Source: Streptomyces sp. NRRL B-3428 (GTDB lineage: Bacteria > Actinomycetota > Actinomycetes > Streptomycetales > Streptomycetaceae). From it: a stretch of DNA of 52,936 nt. How positions within the stretch are numbered: position 1 is the first letter of the stretch; the number at the start of each line of letters is the position of its first letter. The notes beneath the pieces are model-generated. The model did not search any database. It was not told the origin of the DNA and saw only the letters and a program-made list of their open reading frames with translations. The stretch lies in assembly GCA_000721375.1 (NCBI GenBank), contig JOGW01000030.1, forward strand, positions 1 through 52,936, read 5' to 3'. A program made the translations under genes and the position numbers. This document shows positions 48,711 to 52,936 of the stretch, one piece after another.

Positions 48711-50243
48711 TCAAGAACGATTCTCGGGTCGGTACGAGTCGATCGCTCGCTCGAAGTACCGCTTGCCCTCTGCGGTCTTCCCCTTCGGCCCCTGGACCAG
48801 GATCAGGTGGTAGCGATCGCCGATCCGCAGGGCCGAGTTCCATGTGTGGATCTCACGGCCGGACGTATCGATCCAGGTGTACGCGCCTTGTGCCATCGTC
48901 AGATCGTCTCTGTCGACGCGACGGGGGTCCGTCGCGGTGCTCCAGGTACTGTCACGGAAAGGCGCCAACTCCGGCTCTTCCTCACGCTGGTACACCAAAG
49001 GGTCCTCACTGAACTCCCCGATCGCGTCCCGGCCCGGGACGACAATCAGCGTGAAGCCTCCTCGGTCGTACCGGTACTGGCCCTCGGCGTTCTTCTCCGA
49101 CCGCTTCCACCCCTTGCCCACATCGACAGTGAACTCACGCTCGTCGACCTGCTCGTACTTCTCTCCGCCGGGTTCGCCCGAAACACCCGGCGAAGAGGGT
49201 ACTGAAGAGTCCGCCGGGGTGGTGGAGGACGAAGAGACCGAAGGGGAAGAGCCGCCCTTCGAGGCATCCGAGCCGTGATCGTCGCCACCGAAATAGGCGG
49301 CCCCGACCACGGCCAGCACGACGGCCGACACGAGGGCGCCGACGGAGATCCCGACAGTGGTAACCCTGCGCCGAACCCTCCGCTCTTCGCCGCTCGTGCC
49401 CTTCTCGTGGAGCACCTCGGCCAACGCGTCCACTGCTCGCTGCACGTTCCAGCGTTCGAGCGGACTCCTGGCGAGCAGGCCGGCGACCACCGGGCGCAAC
49501 GCGACTGCCTTCGGGGTGGGTTGCACGTCCGCGGTCAGCACCGCGGCGACCGTCGCCTCGAGGGAGTCGCGTCGGAACGGCGAGGCGCCGTCGATCATCT
49601 GATGGATCATCACGCCGAGCGACCAGAGGTCGGCCTCCGGACCAGGTGGAGCTCCGGACATGCGCTCCGGCGCGGTGTACTCGAGGGAGCCGAAGAACTC
49701 GCCCGACTGCGTGAGCGGCTCCTCGCCGTCGATGAGGGCGATCCCGAAGTCGGTCAGGACGGTCCGGCCGTCTTCGCCGATCATGACGTTGCCGGGTTTG
49801 ACGTCGCGATGCAGCACACCGCAGGCATGCGCGGCACCCAGCGCCTTCGCGATGTCTATGGCGATACGAGCGGCTTCTCGCTCGCTCAACGGCCCCTCAC
49901 GAGCCAGCAGTTCCGCAAGGGACTCGCCCCGCACGCGCTCCATGACGATCCAGGGGCGGCCATCTTCCGTGATGACGTCGTAGACCGTGATGACGGAGCC
50001 GTGTCGTATGCGAGCAGCCGCCCGCGCTTCGCGCAGGAAACGTTCGACCCTCGTCTCCCGCCCGGGCAAGTGCGCAGGGACGTAAGCCTCCTTGACGGCT
50101 ATCTCCCTGCCGACCACCAGGTCGCGCCCGCCCCACACAGTGCCCATTCCCCCGGCACCGAGCTTCTTCTCCAGTTGGTACCTGCCCTGGAGGATTCTCG
50201 GCGCTGCGAAGTTGGTCGCGTTTCTCTCGCCCCCGCCTGCCAC
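48711..50243 (-). CDS. Membrane-anchored Ser/Thr protein kinase with extracellular domain
   Basis: A 510-aa protein. GTG at 50243; ribosome site weak. Kinase domain residues ~20-275: LGAGGMGTVWGGRDL, VAVKEAY-type EIAVKEAYVP, HRD loop VLHRDVKPGNVMIGE, DFG TDFGIALIDGEE, and APE-like YTAPERMSG. A transmembrane helix follows near 290-312 (VGISVGALVSAVVLAVVGAA), then a Ser/Thr/Pro-rich linker and a ~130-residue extracellular domain (YEQVDEREFTVDVGKGWKRS to the end). That domain is shared with many Streptomyces PknB-type kinases and may sense a ligand. The stop lies among 48577-48710, which holds no gene. Confidence 0.93.
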   Translation of the reverse strand: MAGGGERNATNFAAPRILQGRYQLEKKLGAGGMGTVWGGRDLVVGREIAVKEAYVPAHLPGRETRVERFLREARAAARIRHGSVITVYDVITEDGRPWIVMERVRGESLAELLAREGPLSEREAARIAIDIAKALGAAHACGVLHRDVKPGNVMIGEDGRTVLTDFGIALIDGEEPLTQSGEFFGSLEYTAPERMSGAPPGPEADLWSLGVMIHQMIDGASPFRRDSLEATVAAVLTADVQPTPKAVALRPVVAGLLARSPLERWNVQRAVDALAEVLHEKGTSGEERRVRRRVTTVGISVGALVSAVVLAVVGAAYFGGDDHGSDASKGGSSPSVSSSSTTPADSSVPSSPGVSGEPGGEKYEQVDEREFTVDVGKGWKRSEKNAEGQYRYDRGGFTLIVVPGRDAIGEFSEDPLVYQREEEPELAPFRDSTWSTATDPRRVDRDDLTMAQGAYTWIDTSGREIHTWNSALRIGDRYHLILVQGPKGKTAEGKRYFERAIDSYRPENRS

Positions 50244-50367
50244 AGAGGCATCATGCCAGGCCGTCCTGGACGACGTCCCGACAAGCGGCTGCGCCTGCCA
50301 TCAGAAGGAAGGGATGGACAGCACACATCGACCAACGCCCGGATGATCCGAAGGAAACCGACTTGGC

Positions 50368-50487
50368 GCGCGTCACCAAAGCACCAGGCGCCGAGACCAG
50401 TGGGGTCAGATAGTGGGTGAGGGCGGCCTCCAGGGTGAGCCGCACGGCTCCGGTGACGACGGCGATCTCGCCGAGCGCGACCCGCAC
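50368..50487 (-). pseudogene. Stranded C-terminal fragment of a ROK regulator
   Basis: The frame reads MRVALGEIAVVTGAVRLTLE then ALTHYLTPLVSAPGALVTR. This lines up with the end of the ROK regulator at 13160-14443 (GENAVVTGAVRLALDAAHAY, YLAPLVPAPNTVVGRD), with about 60% identity. No ROK helix-turn-helix or kinase core is nearby. It is a paralogue tail, not a copy of the same gene. Its 5' side ends at a hexanucleotide microsatellite, 50499-50536. Confidence 0.7.
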
Positions 50488-50498
50488 GGCTTCAGATT

Positions 50499-51024
<526 letters not shown>

Positions 51025-51108
51025 CGCTTCACCTTCTCGGTCGCCCTGCACTGGTTGAGGTTCCAGCGTCCACGATCGCACCACCGCTCCCCCACCTGCA
51101 GCCCATTC

Positions 51109-51223
51109 ATCTGACTGATCAAGTATATCTCACAGGGATGAGCATGCGCACTGAGCTAGTGCGGCCGCTAGATGCCTCAGTTCACACCAATGGGGCGATT
51201 TGCTTTATCTGAGCAGTCAAGTA
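51109..51223. promoter_or_regulatory. Two 17-base boxes between MarR gene and solute-binding-protein gene
   Basis: ATCTGACTGATCAAGTA (51109-51125) and ATCTGAGCAGTCAAGTA (51207-51223) share 13 of 17 bases, 98 bases apart. The first contains a TGATCA core, which suits a MarR dimer. The region around them is AT-rich compared with the window. Confidence 0.5.
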
Positions 51224-51296
51224 ATTCTGGAATCCGCGCCACCCCTCACCGGTTCGGCGCGGTGCTCGAAAGATCAAACGCAACAGGAGAACACCC

Positions 51297-52448
51297 ATGG
51301 CCCACATACGGCGCAAGCTCGTCTTCAGTGCCACCGCAGCCACGGCAACCGCCGTCTTCGCCGCGGTCGGGATATCCGCAGTGCAGGCCGCGGGACACGA
51401 CACCGTCCGATGGGGCGGAGCCGGCGCGGTGCACGAGGAGACCAAGAGCCTGGACCAGCTCTACAAGGAAGCCCGGGCCGAGGGCGGAACGCTGACCGTG
51501 TACGCCGGCGGCGATGTCAAGAACCAGCAGGACGACAACAAGAAGGCCTTCGAGAAGGCCTTCCCGGGCATCAAGGTCAACATGATCGTGGACTACAGCA
51601 AGTACCACGACGCCCGCATCGACAACCAGCTGCGCACCGACAGCCTCGTGCCGGACGTGGTGCAACTGCAGACGCTGCAGGACTTCCCCCGCTGGAAGCA
51701 CGAAGGCGCCCTCATGCCCTACAAGCCCGCCGGGTTCTCGAAGGTCTACAAGGACTTCAAGGACCGCGACGGCTACTGGACCGCGATCTTCTCCGACAGC
51801 TTCGGCCTCGTCCACAACACCGAACAGGTCACCGGCAACGCCCCGCGTACCGCGAAGGACCTCCTCGCTCCCCAGTACAAGGGGAAGATCATCTCTACGT
51901 TCCCGAACGACGACGACGCGGTCCTGTACAACTACAAGCAGCTGGTGGACAAGTACGGCTGGGACTGGCTGAAGAAGTTCACCGAGCAGGACGTCCAGTG
52001 GGTGCGCGGCGCCCAGCAGCCCGCAGACGACGTCGAAGCCGCAAAGAAGAGCGTCGCCCTCGGAGCGGAGAACGCCATCTCCCCCTACCCGGGACAGAAG
52101 TCACGCTTCGCCGTCACCGAGGGCGAACCGTTCATGTCCTGGGCTCAGCGTGCTGCGATCTTCAAGGACGCCAAGCACCCGGCCACCGCCAAGCTGTACA
52201 TGAACTGGTGGCTGTCCAAGCAGCAGCAGTCCAGCCACTACCAGCACACCGTGCGTACCGACGTGAAGCCCCGTCCGGGGATGAAGCACGTCTGGGAGTA
52301 CCGCAACACCGACCTGCGCGGCTTCGAACGCTTCATGAGCGACCGCGCCGCGGTCGAGCGGTTCAAGACCCAGCTCGCCCTGTACGTCGGTGAGCCCCAG
52401 GGAGCCCCGACGCCGGGATGGCTCGGCACTCACCCCGGCCGCAGTTGA
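51297..52448 (+). CDS. Extracellular solute-binding protein
   Basis: A 383-aa protein. ATG at 51297 with AGGAGA upstream. The N-terminus MAHIRRKLVFSATAATATAV, then GISAVQAAGH, is a signal peptide with no lipobox Cys, so it is secreted or loosely held. The fold starts at GGTLTVYAGGDVKNQQDDNK, FEKAFPGIKVNMIVDYSKYH, the pattern of SBP_bac_6 / iron- or small-ligand-binding proteins. It lacks a permease or ATPase partner in the window. It is divergent from the MarR gene, so it may be under its control. The ligand is unknown. Its end is followed by a strong hairpin. Confidence 0.85.
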   Translation: MAHIRRKLVFSATAATATAVFAAVGISAVQAAGHDTVRWGGAGAVHEETKSLDQLYKEARAEGGTLTVYAGGDVKNQQDDNKKAFEKAFPGIKVNMIVDYSKYHDARIDNQLRTDSLVPDVVQLQTLQDFPRWKHEGALMPYKPAGFSKVYKDFKDRDGYWTAIFSDSFGLVHNTEQVTGNAPRTAKDLLAPQYKGKIISTFPNDDDAVLYNYKQLVDKYGWDWLKKFTEQDVQWVRGAQQPADDVEAAKKSVALGAENAISPYPGQKSRFAVTEGEPFMSWAQRAAIFKDAKHPATAKLYMNWWLSKQQQSSHYQHTVRTDVKPRPGMKHVWEYRNTDLRGFERFMSDRAAVERFKTQLALYVGEPQGAPTPGWLGTHPGRS

Positions 52449-52456
52449 CCGTGCGC

Positions 52457-52493
52457 CGTGCCGGAGTCGGACCTCACGTCCGACTCCGGCACG
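52457..52493 (+). terminator. Terminator of the solute-binding-protein gene
   Basis: CGTGCCGGAGTCGGAC and its perfect reverse complement (16 bp) around a five-base loop, nine bases after the stop. There is no T-tract, in the usual Streptomyces style. 52494-52821 after it holds no gene that I can support. Confidence 0.85.
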
Positions 52494-52821
52494 CCTGCAC
52501 GTGCTCCACAGCGACCTGTCCGGCGACTTCCACCACGGCCTGGGCAACGACGCAGCCTGCAACGACGTGCGGCATGTGGACGTCTTCGACGGACAGGACA
52601 CTCAAGAGCACGCCGCCAAGACAGGACGGCGTCGCGGAGCTCCCGCGGGGCACCCCCCGCTCCCCTGCCGCACGCAAGATGGCGCTGTTTCCGCGAGGTC
52701 CGCGAACAGACAGGCGAGGACTCGTTCCAGGGAGACTGGAAACAAACGCCGACGCCAACACCTGAACGCCCTCGATACGTGTAACGTCAGGGCCAGCAGT
52801 CATGGTTCCGAGGTACCGCCC

Positions 52822-52863
52822 GTGAACTCAACGTTCGCGGGCGTCTTGCTGTTCAGCGTCTGA
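52822..52863 (+). other. Possible 13-residue leader peptide
   Basis: GTG at 52822 opens MNSTFAGVLLFSV and stops at TGA 52861-52863, with GAGG about eight bases upstream. It lies about 70 bases before the start at 52933. It could be a translated uORF that controls the next gene, or chance. Confidence 0.3.
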
Positions 52864-52881
52864 GGGCCAGGACGATCACCT

Positions 52882-52909
52882 CCGAGTTCCCGCACCGTGC
52901 GGGAACCGG
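52882..52909 (+). promoter_or_regulatory. Hairpin in the leader of the right-edge gene
   Basis: GTTCCCGCAC and GTGCGGGAAC pair around one base, extended by CCG/CGG across a one-base bulge. It is 23 bases before the start at 52933, in the right place for an attenuator or translation-control hairpin. Confidence 0.5.
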
Positions 52910-52932
52910 CTTCGAGTCCCCTTGGAGGACGC

Positions 52933-52936
52933 ATGG
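52933..52936 (+). CDS. Start of a gene cut by the window edge
   Basis: ATG at 52933 with GGAGGA six bases upstream. Only the first codon and one base lie inside the window, so the product cannot be named. The strong ribosome site and the leader structures argue that the start is real. Confidence 0.6.

Overview
The window is high-GC actinobacterial DNA, almost certainly a Streptomyces-type chromosome. The signs are GTG and TTG starts with purine-rich ribosome sites, an ABC sugar importer operon with no ATPase of its own, several TetR, MarR and ROK regulators next to transport or redox genes, and a Ser/Thr kinase with a membrane anchor.

Positions 1-7.3 kb are an accessory strip of small genes that looks horizontally acquired. 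It holds an Imm32-type immunity protein, a barstar-domain protein, a SUKH (SMI1/KNR4) protein, a DUF6193 protein, a DUF6924 protein and several unknowns. I see no toxin gene. Between them lie a wrecked tyrosine integrase, a 3' fragment of tRNA-Gly with its terminator, a 3' fragment of tRNA-Ser(TGA), and two copies of a GTGCCC-rich sequence of the sort found between integrase genes and attachment sites. It reads as an orphan-immunity bank built from decayed integrative elements.

Positions 7.8-13 kb hold a TetR regulator divergent from a thioredoxin-reductase-like flavoprotein and a 14-helix MFS exporter, with a strong promoter and repeated operator-like boxes between them, then a DUF6928 gene. 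Positions 13.2-18.2 kb hold a ROK regulator divergent from a type I sulfatase, its formylglycine-generating enzyme (4-bp overlap) and an APH-fold kinase. Positions 18.2-21.4 kb hold an ABC exporter, a PNPOx-fold protein and a small membrane protein.

Positions 21.6-26.4 kb are a three-gene signalling module: a cyclic-nucleotide-domain histidine kinase ending in a UBP-type zinc finger, a receiver domain fused to a thioredoxin-reductase-like flavoprotein that lacks CxxC, and a divergent receiver-PP2C phosphatase.

Positions 26.5-39.5 kb are the most coherent catabolic locus. Three secreted enzymes on the minus strand (a polysaccharide-lyase-like protein, a GH56-like protein and a PL8 lyase with an intact Asn/His/Tyr triad) face a DeoR-HTH/sugar-binding regulator, an ABC importer, a 2-hydroxyacid dehydrogenase and two GH29 fucosidases. 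My inference is a system for a fucose-bearing, uronic-acid (glycosaminoglycan-like) polymer, with the sulfatase/FGE pair 12 kb upstream as a possible partner.

Positions 40-52.9 kb hold a kinase-like gene, a giant secreted subtilase with Asp-box repeats that carries a small palindromic element inserted in frame, OsmC, an MpaB-type oxygenase divergent from a TetR gene with two tandem perfect or near-perfect operators, a Ser/Thr kinase, a stranded ROK gene tail next to a hexanucleotide microsatellite, a MarR regulator, a solute-binding protein, and the leader of a gene that starts at the right edge.
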